Part shown: positions 1-9,221 of the stretch, in pieces | How the letters are laid out: the number at the start of each line of letters is the position of its first letter | Position numbering within the stretch: the first letter of the stretch is position 1 | Notes under the pieces: generated by a model | The model's database searches: none | What the model was told of the DNA's origin: nothing | The model's input: the letters and a program-made list of their open reading frames with translations, nothing else | Source: Ensifer adhaerens | GTDB taxonomy: Bacteria; Pseudomonadota; Alphaproteobacteria; Rhizobiales; Rhizobiaceae | Assembly (NCBI RefSeq): GCF_000697965.2 | Contig: NZ_CP015880.1 | Location: 2,480,001-2,544,000 of the forward strand | DNA: 64,000 nt | Direction of reading: 5' to 3' | Made by a program: the position numbers and the translations under genes

Positions 1-885
1 GGACTGAGAGAGTTTCTGGCGGTGGCAGAGGCAAAGAGCTTCACCGCAGCAGCGGCGACGCTCGGCGTCACGCCCAATGCCGTCAGCCAGACGATCAGGG
101 CGCTCGAAGCCCGTCTCGGCCTCCAGCTTTTCGTGCGCACCACCCGGCGCGTTGCTCTGACCGAGGCGGGCCTCGCCTTCCTGAAGCGCGTACGTCCCGC
201 CGCCACCGAGATCGCCGACGCCTATGAGTTGCTCGGCGATTTTCGCGACCGGCCGATGGGCAATCTCCGGCTGACCGTGCCGCGCATGGCCATCCCGCTG
301 GTGCTGACGCCCCTCCTGCCGCGGTTTCGCCAGGCCTATCCAGACGTTTCCGTCGAAGTCTCCATCGACGATGCGGCCGTCGACATCACCGAACATGGCT
401 TCGATGCCGGTATGCGCATCGGCGAAGCGGTCGAGCGCGACATGATTGCCGTCCGGCTGACGCCTGACATCACGTGGGCCGTGGTCGGTTCGCCCTCCTA
501 TTTTATCAAGCACGGGCGGCCGTCGACACCCGAGGACGTGACGCGCCACGAAGCCGTCCGCTATCGTTATCCGGGATCCGGCACGATCTACCGCTGGGAG
601 TTCGAGCGCGAGGGGCGCGACGTCTCGGTCGATGCTCCGGGCGCCCTCACCGTCAATGATTTTCAGATGCTCATGGAGATGGCGGAGGCCGGCACCGGGC
701 TTGCCTATCTGCCGGATCTTTCGGTGCGCGACGCCGTTGCGAGCGGCCGCCTCGAACGGGTGCTCGAAGCCTATCTGCCGACGTCGCCAGGTCTTTTCAT
801 CTATTTCCCCGCCAAGGCCCAGACACAGCCAAAACTGCGGGCCTTTCTGGACCTGGCGGCAAAAGTCATGCGGGAGCGGACATAG
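1..885 (+). CDS. LysR-family transcriptional regulator (5' end outside window)
   Basis: The frame is already open at base 1 (GLREFLAVAEAKSF), which matches the usual first helix of a LysR winged helix-turn-helix, so the true start lies a few codons upstream and the GTG at 22 is internal. The N-terminal DNA-binding domain (AAATLGVTPNAVSQTIRALE) is followed by a LysR effector-binding domain with the common RLTVPR and GLAYLP segments. It should act as a cytoplasmic regulator, usually of a neighbouring or divergent gene, which is not visible here. The C-terminus is complete, ending in TAG at 883-885. Confidence 0.93.
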   Translation, partial: GLREFLAVAEAKSFTAAAATLGVTPNAVSQTIRALEARLGLQLFVRTTRRVALTEAGLAFLKRVRPAATEIADAYELLGDFRDRPMGNLRLTVPRMAIPLVLTPLLPRFRQAYPDVSVEVSIDDAAVDITEHGFDAGMRIGEAVERDMIAVRLTPDITWAVVGSPSYFIKHGRPSTPEDVTRHEAVRYRYPGSGTIYRWEFEREGRDVSVDAPGALTVNDFQMLMEMAEAGTGLAYLPDLSVRDAVASGRLERVLEAYLPTSPGLFIYFPAKAQTQPKLRAFLDLAAKVMRERT

Positions 886-894
886 TTCCGCAGC

Positions 895-1293
895 TCACCG
901 TCCACGGAAAACCACGGCACAGGCCTCGCCGCTGCCAAAGAGCCGGGAACGCGTCAGGAAACGTCTCTCCCGTCCGTTGTCGAGCGAAAACATGCCGCCC
1001 CTGCCCGGCACCACGTCGATGATCAGTTGCGTGTGTTTCCACACTTCGAACTGGCTGGCGCTGATATAGACAGGCACGCCGCCGATCTCGCCGAGCTTCA
1101 CGTCATTGTCGCCGACGATGTAGTCACCGGCCGGATAACACATGGGCGACGAGCCGTCGCAGCAGCCACCGGACTGGTGAAACAGGATATCGGGGTGATC
1201 CCGCCGGATTTCGGCGATGAAGCCGAGCGCCGCATCGGTTGCAAGCACGCGGGGTTCGCCGATTCCGCTGGATCCTATGAGTTCAGTGGACAT
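895..1293 (-). CDS. DUF779 family protein, partner of the aldehyde dehydrogenase
   Basis: A 132-residue protein with the family hallmark HQSGGCCDGSSPMCYP followed by the GDNDVKLGEI and QFEVWKHTQ segments. DUF779 proteins are small, cysteine-containing proteins of unknown biochemical role, commonly encoded next to acetaldehyde or aldehyde dehydrogenases of the ExaC/AldB type. That is the case here: it lies downstream of and on the same strand as the dehydrogenase, separated by about 157 bp. A shared role in aldehyde oxidation, possibly metal- or redox-linked through the Cys cluster, is inference. Confidence 0.88.
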   Translation of the reverse strand: MSTELIGSSGIGEPRVLATDAALGFIAEIRRDHPDILFHQSGGCCDGSSPMCYPAGDYIVGDNDVKLGEIGGVPVYISASQFEVWKHTQLIIDVVPGRGGMFSLDNGRERRFLTRSRLFGSGEACAVVFRGR

Positions 1294-1418
1294 TCGCGAG
1301 CCTCACTGTTCGAGAGCATTCTGCAAAAAGCCGGCTGAGGCGCGGGTGGAGAGCACGCCTCAGCCGTTGATCGAGCGAGAGGGAAAGGAGGAGAACACCC
1401 TCCCTCCCGCTCCTGTCG

Positions 1419-1441
1419 CCTTCCCCAGGCGGCGGGGAAGG
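1419..1441 (-). other. hairpin downstream of aldehyde dehydrogenase
   Basis: CCTTCCCC (1419-1426) pairs with GGGGAAGG (1434-1441) just after the dehydrogenase stop. No T-tract follows on the minus strand. It may stabilise the 3' end or be a repeat remnant rather than act as a strong terminator, which would leave DUF779 cotranscribed. Confidence 0.4.
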
Positions 1442-1450
1442 CAGATCCGA

Positions 1451-2965
1451 TCAGAAGAAGCCGAGCGCCTTGGGGCTGTAGCTCACCAGCATGTTCTTGG
1501 TCTGCTGGTAGTGATCGAGCATCATCTTGTGCGTCTCGCGGCCGATGCCGGACTGCTTGTAGCCGCCGAAGGCCGCATGCGCCGGATAGGCGTGATAGCA
1601 ATTGGTCCACACACGCCCGGCCTGGATCTCGCGGCCGAAGCGGTAGCAGCGGTTGGCATCGCGGCTCCACACACCGGCCCCGAGGCCATAGAGCGTGTCG
1701 TTGGCGATCTCCAGCGCTTCGGCCTCGGTCTTGAAGGTGGTGACCGAAACGACAGGCCCGAAGATCTCCTCCTGGAACACGCGCATCTTGTTATGCCCGC
1801 GGAAAACGGTCGGCTTGACGTAGAAGCCTTCCGACAGCTCGCCTTCGAGCACATTGCGGCCGCCGCCGGTCAGCACCTCGGCGCCTTCCTGTTTGCCGAT
1901 ATCGATGTAGGAGAGGATCTTTTCGAGCTGTTCGCTCGACGCCTGCGCGCCGATCATCGTGGCGCTGTCGAGCGGATTGCCCTGGCGGATCGCCTCGACG
2001 CGTTTTACCGCCCGTTCCATGAAGCGGTCATAGATGCTCTCCTGCACCAGTGCGCGGCTCGGGCAGGTGCAGACCTCACCCTGGTTCAGCGCGAACATGG
2101 CAAAGCCTTCGAGCGCCTTGTCGAAGTAGTCGTCGTCTTCGGCGAGCACATCGGCGAAGAAGATGTTCGGCGACTTGCCGCCGAGCTCCAGCGTCACCGG
2201 AATAAGGTTCTGGCTGGCATATTGCATGATCAGCCGCCCGGTCGTCGTCTCGCCGGTAAAGGCGATCTTGGCGATGCGCGGGCTGGTGGCGAGCGGCTTG
2301 CCGGCTTCGAGACCGAAACCATTGACGATGTTGAGCACGCCGGCCGGAAGGAGATCGCCGATCAGTTCCGCCCAGACGAGGATCGACGCCGGTGTCTGCT
2401 CGGCCGGTTTCAGCACGACGCAGTTGCCGGCCGCAAGTGCCGGCGCCAGCTTCCAGGCGGCCATCAGGATCGGGAAGTTCCAGGGGATGATCTGACCGAC
2501 GACGCCGAGCGGCTCGTGGAAGTGATAGGCGACCGTGTCATGGTCAATCTCGCCGATCGAACCTTCCTGGGCGCGGATGCAGGCGGCGAAGTAGCGGAAA
2601 TGGTCGATGGCAAGCGGAATGTCGGCGGCCATGGTCTCGCGGATCGGTTTGCCGTTGTCGAAGGTCTCGGCCCGCGCCAGCAGTTCGAGATTGTCCTCCA
2701 TCCGGCCGGCGATCTTCATCAGGATGTTGGAACGCTCAGCGGCCGAGGTGCGGCCCCATTTCTCGCGGACGGCATGGGCAGCATCGAGCGCCAGCTCGAT
2801 ATCGGCGGCATCCGAGCGCGCCACCTGGCAAAGCACACCGCCGGTCACCGGCGTCGTATTGTCGAAGTAGCGGCCGGCCACCGGCTCGCGCCATTCGCCA
2901 CCGATGAAGTTGCCGTATTTCTGTTTGAACGGGCTTTCGACGATCTTCTGATGCAACATGGTCAT
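1451..2965 (-). CDS. NAD-dependent aldehyde dehydrogenase (ExaC/AldB type)
   Basis: A 504-residue protein of normal length for the family. It has the NAD-binding segment [11 protein letters not shown], the catalytic glutamate region [14 protein letters not shown] and the nucleophile segment [11 protein letters not shown], in which the first Cys aligns with the catalytic cysteine. Together with DUF779 it resembles acetaldehyde dehydrogenases that oxidise acetaldehyde (or other short aldehydes) to the acid during ethanol or acetoin use. The start is supported by AGGGAGGA just upstream of ATG. Its regulator gene (GAF plus Fis helix-turn-helix) lies upstream on the same strand. Exact substrate not determinable from sequence. 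Confidence 0.93.
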   Translation of the reverse strand: MTMLHQKIVESPFKQKYGNFIGGEWREPVAGRYFDNTTPVTGGVLCQVARSDAADIELALDAAHAVREKWGRTSAAERSNILMKIAGRMEDNLELLARAETFDNGKPIRETMAADIPLAIDHFRYFAACIRAQEGSIGEIDHDTVAYHFHEPLGVVGQIIPWNFPILMAAWKLAPALAAGNCVVLKPAEQTPASILVWAELIGDLLPAGVLNIVNGFGLEAGKPLATSPRIAKIAFTGETTTGRLIMQYASQNLIPVTLELGGKSPNIFFADVLAEDDDYFDKALEGFAMFALNQGEVCTCPSRALVQESIYDRFMERAVKRVEAIRQGNPLDSATMIGAQASSEQLEKILSYIDIGKQEGAEVLTGGGRNVLEGELSEGFYVKPTVFRGHNKMRVFQEEIFGPVVSVTTFKTEAEALEIANDTLYGLGAGVWSRDANRCYRFGREIQAGRVWTNCYHAYPAHAAFGGYKQSGIGRETHKMMLDHYQQTKNMLVSYSPKALGFF

Positions 2966-3057
2966 TCCTCCCTGAGACCCAGCAATGGAGCTGTGAGGAG
3001 GAGCGTGGAGCGGTTCGGTTGTCTTCGATAGTGAGGCGTGATCGCCCGCGACGGGAT

Positions 3058-3077
3058 CTGTTTCAGAATTGAGACAG
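3058..3077. promoter_or_regulatory. palindromic operator candidate upstream of aldehyde dehydrogenase
   Basis: An inverted repeat CTGT-t-TCA-gaat-TGA-g-ACAG lies 93-112 bp upstream of the dehydrogenase start. Its core TGTTTC-N6-GAGACA resembles the dyads bound by Fis-type helix-turn-helix domains of AcoR-like regulators. The adjacent gene encodes such a regulator, so this is its likely binding site (inference). No convincing sigma-54 promoter was found nearby. Confidence 0.45.
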
Positions 3078-3136
3078 CCAGGCGCCAGCTACTGTGCTGC
3101 AACGCAGCAAACGGGAACGGACACGATCAGAAGCTG

Positions 3137-3290
3137 CACCTCATCCCCCTGCCGGGACCTTCTCCCCGCGAGCGGGGAGAAGGGGCAAGCGGCAGCCCCC
3201 ACGTCCCAATCAACGTAGTCACCCAAGCACGAAGACCGCCGTAAGGCACGTCCCCTCTCCCCGTATGCGGGGAGAGGGCTATGGTGAGGA
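3137..3290. repeat. RIME-like intergenic element with two palindromes
   Basis: This fills most of the 347-bp gap between the dehydrogenase and its regulator. Palindrome 1 pairs CCTTCTCCCCGC (3158-3169) with its complement (3172-3183). Palindrome 2 pairs CCCTCTCCCCG (3253-3263) with 3268-3278. The outer ends, CCTCATCC and ATGGTGAGG, are also inverted. Two large palindromes with this sequence are typical of Rhizobium-specific intergenic mosaic elements. The rest of the gap holds the operator candidate and dehydrogenase 5' region. Confidence 0.6.
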
Positions 3291-3312
3291 GCAGATCGAG
3301 AATGTTGTGCGG

Positions 3313-4269
3313 TCAGTTGACCTGAAGCCGCTTCATCTTGCGGTAAAGCGTGGCGCGGCTGATGCCGAGCAGATCGGCCGCCATGGAGACATTGCCGTTG
3401 GCGCGCGAGAGCACCCGTCGAAGCGCAGCACGCTCCGCATCGGGAAGCTCGCCGGCATCACCCGACGTATCTTCCCGCAGAAGGTCAGAGGCCGGAACTC
3501 CGGCGGCAATGCGTTTGTCGTCGAGATCGAGCCATTGCCGGGCTGCACGCGTTGCGCCTAGCACGAGGTCGTCGCGGTCGACGGCGAGAAGCGCCGGCCC
3601 GGCGCGATCGACCGGGACCAGCACGATGCGCGCGCTGGCAAAGGCGCGACGGAAAAGGCCTGCCTCGATGCGCGCAGCCGCGTCGCGCACCGCCTGCGAC
3701 AAGAGCGACATGGTCATTTCGGAGGCGTCCGAGCGGCAGGTGGAGATATCGATGGCCGCGGCCAACCTGCCGAGATGGTCGCGGATCGGCGCCGTGGTGC
3801 AACTGAGGCCGATATTGCTGCTGAGGAAATGCTGGTCGCGCTGGATGACGACGGCGCGCTCGTCGGCGATCGCGGTGCCGATGCCGTTGGTGCCGACGCT
3901 TGCCTCGCTCCAGACCGTACCCGACCAGAGCCCGACATCGCGAAAATCGGCATCGTCGCCGACGGCGCCGCGGCGTTCCAGCGCCACGCCCTTGTCGTCG
4001 GTCAAAAGCAGGCAGCAGCCGGCCCGGCCGACGGTGGCGAACAGCCGGTCGAGTTCACCGCCCGCTTCCAGGATCAGCTCGGCCGACCTCTGCCGGGCAA
4101 GCTCGAACTCCATGCCGGACAGTCTGAGCGGCTGACGCCCCTCCTCAGGTGCCAGCCCATGCAGCGTCATGCACCGGCGCCACGAAGCGGCGATCGGCGA
4201 ACTGGCAGCCGCCGACGGCTGGTGCGCAACCTTGTAGACATAGTCCGAATGTTCCCTGACGGCAGCCAT
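3313..4269 (-). CDS. AcoR-like regulator: GAF domain plus Fis helix-turn-helix, no AAA+ domain
   Basis: A 318-residue protein. The N-terminal half has the AcoR-type start (SPIAASWRRC) and a GAF domain with the typical GTxWSExxxGTNGIGTA segment, followed by a CTTAPIRDHLG segment. The C-terminus is a Fis-type helix-turn-helix (RANGNVSMAADLLGISRATLYRKMKRL). The central sigma-54-interacting AAA+ domain of true AcoR proteins (Walker A, GAFTGA) is absent, with only about 100 residues of linker between. It probably senses an aldehyde/alcohol-related signal and controls the dehydrogenase next door. The ATG at 4269 is chosen because GGGAGGAAG precedes it; an in-frame upstream start at 4311 lacks this. 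Confidence 0.85.
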   Translation of the reverse strand: MAAVREHSDYVYKVAHQPSAAASSPIAASWRRCMTLHGLAPEEGRQPLRLSGMEFELARQRSAELILEAGGELDRLFATVGRAGCCLLLTDDKGVALERRGAVGDDADFRDVGLWSGTVWSEASVGTNGIGTAIADERAVVIQRDQHFLSSNIGLSCTTAPIRDHLGRLAAAIDISTCRSDASEMTMSLLSQAVRDAAARIEAGLFRRAFASARIVLVPVDRAGPALLAVDRDDLVLGATRAARQWLDLDDKRIAAGVPASDLLREDTSGDAGELPDAERAALRRVLSRANGNVSMAADLLGISRATLYRKMKRLQVN

Positions 4270-4518
4270 CGGCTTCCTCCCTGAAAGCGTCGTCCGGCGA
4301 AATGTCGACACGGCCGATCTCCCAAGCGAGCCGCATCCACGGGCGCCACTATAGCCGTCGTTTTCCGCGAAGGTCCAGCCAGACGAAGGTTCGAGAGCCG
4401 GCGTCCGTCAACGAGTTTGATCGGTGGATCACGCCGCCGATATCGACAGAGCGCCCGAATGTGCTACGCGAAAGGATCAAATTGCCGCGACTCAACCTCA
4501 CAACAGCCGGTTGCCGCC

Positions 4519-5700
4519 ATGCTTCGTGCCTTTTCGCTCCAGAGCCTGTTCATGGGCCTGCTGATCGCCTTCGTCGGCTTCGCCAGTTCCTTTGCCGTCG
4601 TGCTGCACGGGCTCATCGGCGTCGGCGCCAGCGAAGCGCAGGCAGCCTCCGGGCTGATGGCGCTGTCGATCTCCATGGGCCTTTGCGCCATCGTCATCAG
4701 CGCCGTGACGCGGCTGCCGGTCAGCATTGCTTGGTCGACGCCGGGCGCCGCCTTGCTTGCGAGCGCCGGCATCGTCGAAGGTGGCTTTAATGCCGCTGTC
4801 GGCGCCTTTCTCGTCTGCGGCCTGCTCGTCGTCGTCGCCGGCCTCTGGAAACCGCTCGGCCGCCTGGTCTCCTCCATCCCGGCGCCGCTCGCCAATGCGA
4901 TGCTGGCCGGCGTGCTGCTCAGCCTCTGCTTTGCCCCTGTCAAGGCGATCGCCTTCAATCCGCTTTTCGGCCTGCCGATTCTCATCGCCTGGGCACTCGT
5001 CGGCAGCATCAACAAGCTCTATGCAGTGCCCGCCGCGCTGATCGCCTTCATGCTGGTCATCACCTTCGGCGTCGAAATCCCGGCCGGCGCCTTTTCCGCC
5101 CTCTCCTCGGCGCTGGTACCGACCGTGGAATTCGTGATGCCGCAGTTCAACGTCGCGGCCATGATCAGCATCGCCCTGCCGCTCTTCATCGTCACCATGG
5201 CCTCGCAGAACATTCCCGGCATCGCCGTGCTGAAGGTCAACGACTATCACCCGGAGCCGGGACCGCTGTTTGCGACGACCGGCGTCTTTTCGATGTTGAG
5301 CGCCCCCTTCGGCGGCCATGCGGTCAATCTGGCTGCAATCACGGCCGCCATGTGCGCCGGCGGCGATTCCCATCCGGATCGCAACCGGCGCTACTGGTCG
5401 GCGATCAATGCCGGCGCCTTCTACATTCTCTTCGGCCTGCTTGCCGGCGTCGTCACCACCTTCGTCAGCCTTGCGCCGTCGATTCTGATCGAGGCTGTGG
5501 CGGGCCTTGCCCTCGTCGGTGCCTTCGCCGGCTCCGCCATGGCCGCCTTTACGGACCCGAAGACCCGTGAGGCGGCCGCAATCACCTTCCTGGTGACCGC
5601 GTCCGGCGTCAGCTTCGGCGGTGTTTCTGGCGCCTTCTGGGGGCTGATTGCCGGCGGTGCCATGCTGGCGCTCGCACGTTTCACCGGTAAAAAGAGCTGA
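4519..5700 (+). CDS. benE: BenE-family benzoate/H+ symporter-like transporter
   Basis: A hydrophobic protein of about 393 residues with 11-12 predicted membrane spans. It contains the family segments LPVSIAWSTPGAALL, IPAPLANAMLAGVLL, ASQNIPGIAVLK and AVNLAAITAAMCAG, which are characteristic of BenE. Such proteins import benzoate or related aromatic acids. No benzoate-degradation genes are in the window, so the substrate is uncertain. The ATG at 4519 sits just before the first membrane helix; ATG 4459 and TTG 4417 in the same frame are possible but add a non-conserved tail. It is divergent from the AcoR-like gene, across about 250 bp. Confidence 0.88.
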   Translation: MLRAFSLQSLFMGLLIAFVGFASSFAVVLHGLIGVGASEAQAASGLMALSISMGLCAIVISAVTRLPVSIAWSTPGAALLASAGIVEGGFNAAVGAFLVCGLLVVVAGLWKPLGRLVSSIPAPLANAMLAGVLLSLCFAPVKAIAFNPLFGLPILIAWALVGSINKLYAVPAALIAFMLVITFGVEIPAGAFSALSSALVPTVEFVMPQFNVAAMISIALPLFIVTMASQNIPGIAVLKVNDYHPEPGPLFATTGVFSMLSAPFGGHAVNLAAITAAMCAGGDSHPDRNRRYWSAINAGAFYILFGLLAGVVTTFVSLAPSILIEAVAGLALVGAFAGSAMAAFTDPKTREAAAITFLVTASGVSFGGVSGAFWGLIAGGAMLALARFTGKKS

Positions 5701-5713
5701 AACCGCGGCAAAG

Positions 5714-5742
5714 CTTGCATTTGCGGGGGATCTCGTCTATGG
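5714..5742 (+). promoter_or_regulatory. sigma-70 promoter candidate for rplY
   Basis: CTTGCA (5714-5719) and CTATGG (5737-5742) are separated by 17 bp and resemble the rhizobial CTTGAC/CTATAT pattern. Transcription would start near 5750, leaving a leader of about 105 nt before rplY. Confidence 0.45.
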
Positions 5743-5776
5743 AGCGCCCGTCCGCGTAGACACCCTTGGAGGCAAC

Positions 5777-5810
5777 GCGGATGAAGTCCTTGCGGCTTCA
5801 GTTCTTCCGC
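5777..5810 (+). promoter_or_regulatory. hairpin in the rplY 5' untranslated region
   Basis: GCGGA (5777-5781) pairs with TCCGC (5806-5810), with an inner GAAG/CTTC stem. It lies in the presumed long leader of a ribosomal protein gene and could be an autoregulatory site; no known L25 leader family was recognised. Confidence 0.3.
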
Positions 5811-5854
5811 ATGGCGGTCGAACTCTCCAGCATTAGACACAGAAAGGTCTATCC

Positions 5855-6463
5855 ATGAGCCACGCATCCTACGAGCTCAAGGCCGAGACGCGCGAACGGG
5901 TTGGTAAGGGGTCCTCCCGTGAACTTCGTCGCAACGGTCTTATCCCGGCTGTCATCTACGGTGACAAGCAGGCCCCCCTTTCCATCGCGCTCTCCACCAA
6001 GGAAGTGACGATGAAGATCCACGCCGGCGGTTTCATGACCACCGTCGCAACCATCGACGTCAACGGCGAAAAGATCCGCGTCCTGCCGAAGGACTACCAG
6101 CTGGATCCGGTCCGTGACTTCACGATGCATGTCGACTTCCTGCGCGTCTCCAAGGACAGCCAGGTTACCGTTGCAGTTCCGGTTCACTTCGAAAACGAAG
6201 AGAAGTCCCCGGGCCTCAAGGCTGGCGGCGTTCTCAACATCGTTCGTCACGACGTCGAACTCAACGTTTCGGCTAACGACATTCCGGAATTCCTGACCGT
6301 TGACCTCTCCGGTCTCAAGGTCGGCGACGCCATCCACATCTCCAACATCAAGCTGCCGAAGGGCGCGACCCCGGTTATCACCGATCGCGACTTCACCATT
6401 GCAACGATCGTTGCACCGGCCGGTGGCGTGAAGGAAGAAGCCGAAGGCGAAGCAGAAGCCTGA
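5855..6463 (+). CDS. rplY: 50S ribosomal protein L25 (general stress protein Ctc type)
   Basis: A 202-residue protein of the longer TL5/CTC class, which has an N-terminal 5S rRNA-binding L25 domain ([30 protein letters not shown]) and a C-terminal beta domain ([19 protein letters not shown]). The acidic tail EEAEGEAEA is common in alphaproteobacteria. It binds 5S rRNA in the large subunit. AGAAAGG upstream of ATG supports the start. In many rhizobia pth follows directly; here two genes lie between them. Confidence 0.97.
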   Translation: MSHASYELKAETRERVGKGSSRELRRNGLIPAVIYGDKQAPLSIALSTKEVTMKIHAGGFMTTVATIDVNGEKIRVLPKDYQLDPVRDFTMHVDFLRVSKDSQVTVAVPVHFENEEKSPGLKAGGVLNIVRHDVELNVSANDIPEFLTVDLSGLKVGDAIHISNIKLPKGATPVITDRDFTIATIVAPAGGVKEEAEGEAEA

Positions 6464-6510
6464 TTGGCCTCTGGGCGACCGGCGAAAGCCGGTCCCGCCG
6501 CACTTCATCG

Positions 6511-6545
6511 AAAGCCCGTCCCATTCGTTTGGGGCGGGCTTTTTG
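6511..6545 (+). terminator. Rho-independent terminator of rplY
   Basis: AAGCCCGTCCC pairs with GGGGCGGGCTT around an ATTCGTTT loop and runs into TTTTT. It ends the rplY transcript. Confidence 0.85.
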
Positions 6546-6723
6546 CATTGGCGGCTGCCCGCCGGCACTCGGCCGCATCGATGCCGCGCCCCACGAATTA
6601 TCATGAAGCGATTTCAGCAACATTTAAGATTTTGATGATGTTCTTCTGACGGGGAAAAATGGGCTTGTCTGAAGAGAATTCTGATATGAGATGGGTGGCA
6701 GCTGCTTCTGAGGCGTGCATGCG

Positions 6724-9108
6724 ATGATGCACTCCGTGGAGAACCGGTTTATTGCGATTGTCTGCGGCGCGATGCTCGTCTTCATTGCCCCGCTGCTTGC
6801 ACTCTTTCTCAGCATCTCCAGCGATCGCATTGCACGCGAGCGCCTGCACAACATCGAACTGTTGATGGCCGCGAGCGCCGAGGCGCTCGGCAAGCCCATC
6901 TGGGACTTTGACAGTGACGCCATCAAGCACATCGCCCGTTCGCTGATAAACGGCACCGACATCCTCTCCGTCACCATCCGCGACCAGTCCGGATCGATCC
7001 TCGCGCAGATGCCGCTGGGCGGCGTGTTGCCGAGCACCAAGGACCGGGTCCTCATCCTGCCCATTTCCTATCAGTCGGTCGATGGCATGAAAGAGGTCGG
7101 ACGCATCGAAGTCAGGGTCCCGACGCCGGGTCTGCTGTCGCAATTCAGCAAGGACGAACTGGCGATTCTCGCCATCCTGCTTTTTGCGGTCGCGATCGTC
7201 TTTGCCGCTGCGCTCGTCGGCAATCGCTTTACGGTGATGCGCCCGCTGATGCGCCTGACCGCCGCGATCGAGGCTACGCGCCGGCTCGGGTCTCGCCACC
7301 GCGTCGACTGGACCTCCGACGATGAAATGGGCGCACTCGCCGCCAACTTCAACGAGATGCAGGACCGCCTCGAGCGCGAAGAGACCGAGCTGAAGAACGC
7401 CCATGAGCGCGTCACCGACATCTACAACCTGACGCCGGCGATGCTGTTTTCGCTGGATGTCGACGGGCGCCTGCTCGCCGTCAGCGACTATTGGCTGCTG
7501 GCGACCGGCTACAGCCGCGACGACGTCGTCGGGCGCGACTTCATCGATTTCTTCGATCCGCACTGGCACGAAACCTATCGCAGCCACGCCAAGACGATCG
7601 CCGTTGCCGATCACGCCATCCGCGAAGTGACCGTTCCCTTCCGCAAGGCGGATGGCGAAGCGATGACCGTGCTGATCCAGGAGACGAAGGCGACCGGCGA
7701 GAGCAGCCTGTCGCTCTCGGTCATGACCGACGTGACCGCGCTGAAGCAGGCGGAAAGCCGCAACCACACCCAGGCGATCACCGATCACCTGACCGGCCTG
7801 TTGAACCGCCAGGGTTTCGAGGCCGCGCTCGACGAGGCGATCACCGAGGCCGATCAATGCGGCATGCAGCTCGGCTGCCTGTTCATCGACCTCGACCGCT
7901 TCAAGTGGATCAACGACAATTTCGGCCATGCCGCCGGCGACGAAGTGCTGCGCCAGACGGTCGAGCTCATACAGGCCGCCCTGCCGCCCGGCGACATCAT
8001 GGCCCGGCTCGGTGGCGACGAATTCGCCATCCTGCTTTCCGATCCGAACGCCGGGAACCTTGCGGCCGAGATCGGCGAGCGCATCGTCACGGCGCTGCAC
8101 GAACCGATGGCGATCGCCGGCAACGAGCTTTTCGTCAGCGCCAGCGTCGGCATCGCCGTCTACCCGACTCATGCCGAAAACGCCTCCGACCTGCTGCTGA
8201 AGGCGGACATGGCGATGTATGCGCGCAAGCACGACGGCAAGAATGGCCTGCAGGTGTTCGACGCCGGCATGCTCGACGCCTCGCGCGAGCGCCACGAGAT
8301 CGAGCAGTGCATCGAAGCCGGCCTGAAGGACGATCACTTCGAAGCCTGGCTGCAACCGATCGTCAGCCTCGCCGATGGGCAGATCGCCGGCTTCGAGGCG
8401 CTGATGCGCCTCAACCACCCGGAAAAGGGCCTGATGGCGCCCGGCAAGATCATCGGCATCGCCGAAGAAACCGGCATGATCGCCCGCATCGGCGACCAGA
8501 TCCTTGAAAAGGCAATCCGCCATCTGGCAGCGATCTCCGAGCTCGACGGCACCCAGAACACCTATCTCGCTGTCAACTTCTCACCGCTGCAGTTCGAACT
8601 GACGCTGCCGCACAAGCTCGCGGCCCTGCTTCTGAAGCATCATATCTCGCCGAGCCGGATCGTCGTCGAGATCACCGAAGCGGTGCTGATGCTCGACAAT
8701 CCGGAAGTTCACTCGGTGCTGAAGCAGCTCAACGAATTCGGCTGCCGCATCGCGCTCGACGATTTCGGCACCGGCTATTCGTCGCTGAGCTATCTCAACC
8801 GTTTCCCGGTCGATATCGTCAAGGTCGACCAGTCCTTCACCCGGTCGCTGAGCTCCGGCACCGCCGATATCCGCCGCAAGAGCCGCATGCTGATCAAGGG
8901 CATCCGCACGATCTCGCACCAGATGGGCTGCACCGTCGTTGCCGAGGGCATCGAGACGAAGGAACAGTGGCAGCTGCTGCGCAAGCTCGGCGTCGATTGC
9001 GGCCAGGGCTATCTCTTCAGCCGGCCGATGCCGGTCGACCGGATGCTGGCCATGCTCGAAAGCGACTCCGAGGCAAAAGCGGCTTCCGCACCCAGCATGC
9101 GGGCATGA
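6724..9108 (+). CDS. membrane-bound diguanylate cyclase/phosphodiesterase (HAMP-like, PAS, GGDEF, EAL)
   Basis: A protein of about 794 residues. It has an N-terminal membrane helix, a periplasmic sensor region, a second helix near residues 145-165, a HAMP-like linker and a PAS domain (LTPAMLFSLDVDGRLLAVSDYW). A GGDEF domain follows with an intact RLGGDEF active site near residue 430, then an EAL domain with FEALMRL near residue 558 and the conserved DDFGTGYSSLSYL, KVDQSF and VVAEGIE segments. Both catalytic motifs look intact, so it may make and/or degrade cyclic di-GMP in response to an envelope signal. In-frame starts at 6715 (GTG), 6724 and 6727 are possible. A periplasmic binding protein gene follows 113 bp downstream. 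Confidence 0.93.
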   Translation: MMHSVENRFIAIVCGAMLVFIAPLLALFLSISSDRIARERLHNIELLMAASAEALGKPIWDFDSDAIKHIARSLINGTDILSVTIRDQSGSILAQMPLGGVLPSTKDRVLILPISYQSVDGMKEVGRIEVRVPTPGLLSQFSKDELAILAILLFAVAIVFAAALVGNRFTVMRPLMRLTAAIEATRRLGSRHRVDWTSDDEMGALAANFNEMQDRLEREETELKNAHERVTDIYNLTPAMLFSLDVDGRLLAVSDYWLLATGYSRDDVVGRDFIDFFDPHWHETYRSHAKTIAVADHAIREVTVPFRKADGEAMTVLIQETKATGESSLSLSVMTDVTALKQAESRNHTQAITDHLTGLLNRQGFEAALDEAITEADQCGMQLGCLFIDLDRFKWINDNFGHAAGDEVLRQTVELIQAALPPGDIMARLGGDEFAILLSDPNAGNLAAEIGERIVTALHEPMAIAGNELFVSASVGIAVYPTHAENASDLLLKADMAMYARKHDGKNGLQVFDAGMLDASRERHEIEQCIEAGLKDDHFEAWLQPIVSLADGQIAGFEALMRLNHPEKGLMAPGKIIGIAEETGMIARIGDQILEKAIRHLAAISELDGTQNTYLAVNFSPLQFELTLPHKLAALLLKHHISPSRIVVEITEAVLMLDNPEVHSVLKQLNEFGCRIALDDFGTGYSSLSYLNRFPVDIVKVDQSFTRSLSSGTADIRRKSRMLIKGIRTISHQMGCTVVAEGIETKEQWQLLRKLGVDCGQGYLFSRPMPVDRMLAMLESDSEAKAASAPSMRA

Positions 9109-9221
9109 GTTCACCCACCTGGTTCCCTGGGGCGCGGGAGAGCTTTAGGGCCTAAGGTCGGGCACAGGCCGGGGATAGAAAAGATCCGTCGCAAGGCGGA
9201 CGCAGAAGAGGAGGAAAGGAT

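Noticed and set aside
1217..3031. 604-codon open frame opposite the aldehyde dehydrogenase
   Set aside because: It is the antisense frame of a high-GC gene with strong third-position bias; the product has no family features and the dehydrogenase is certain.
2966..3120. Possible sigma-54 promoter before the aldehyde dehydrogenase
   Set aside because: A TGGCGCC stretch is present, but no GG-N10-GC with a proper -12 element was found, and the local regulator lacks the AAA+ domain.
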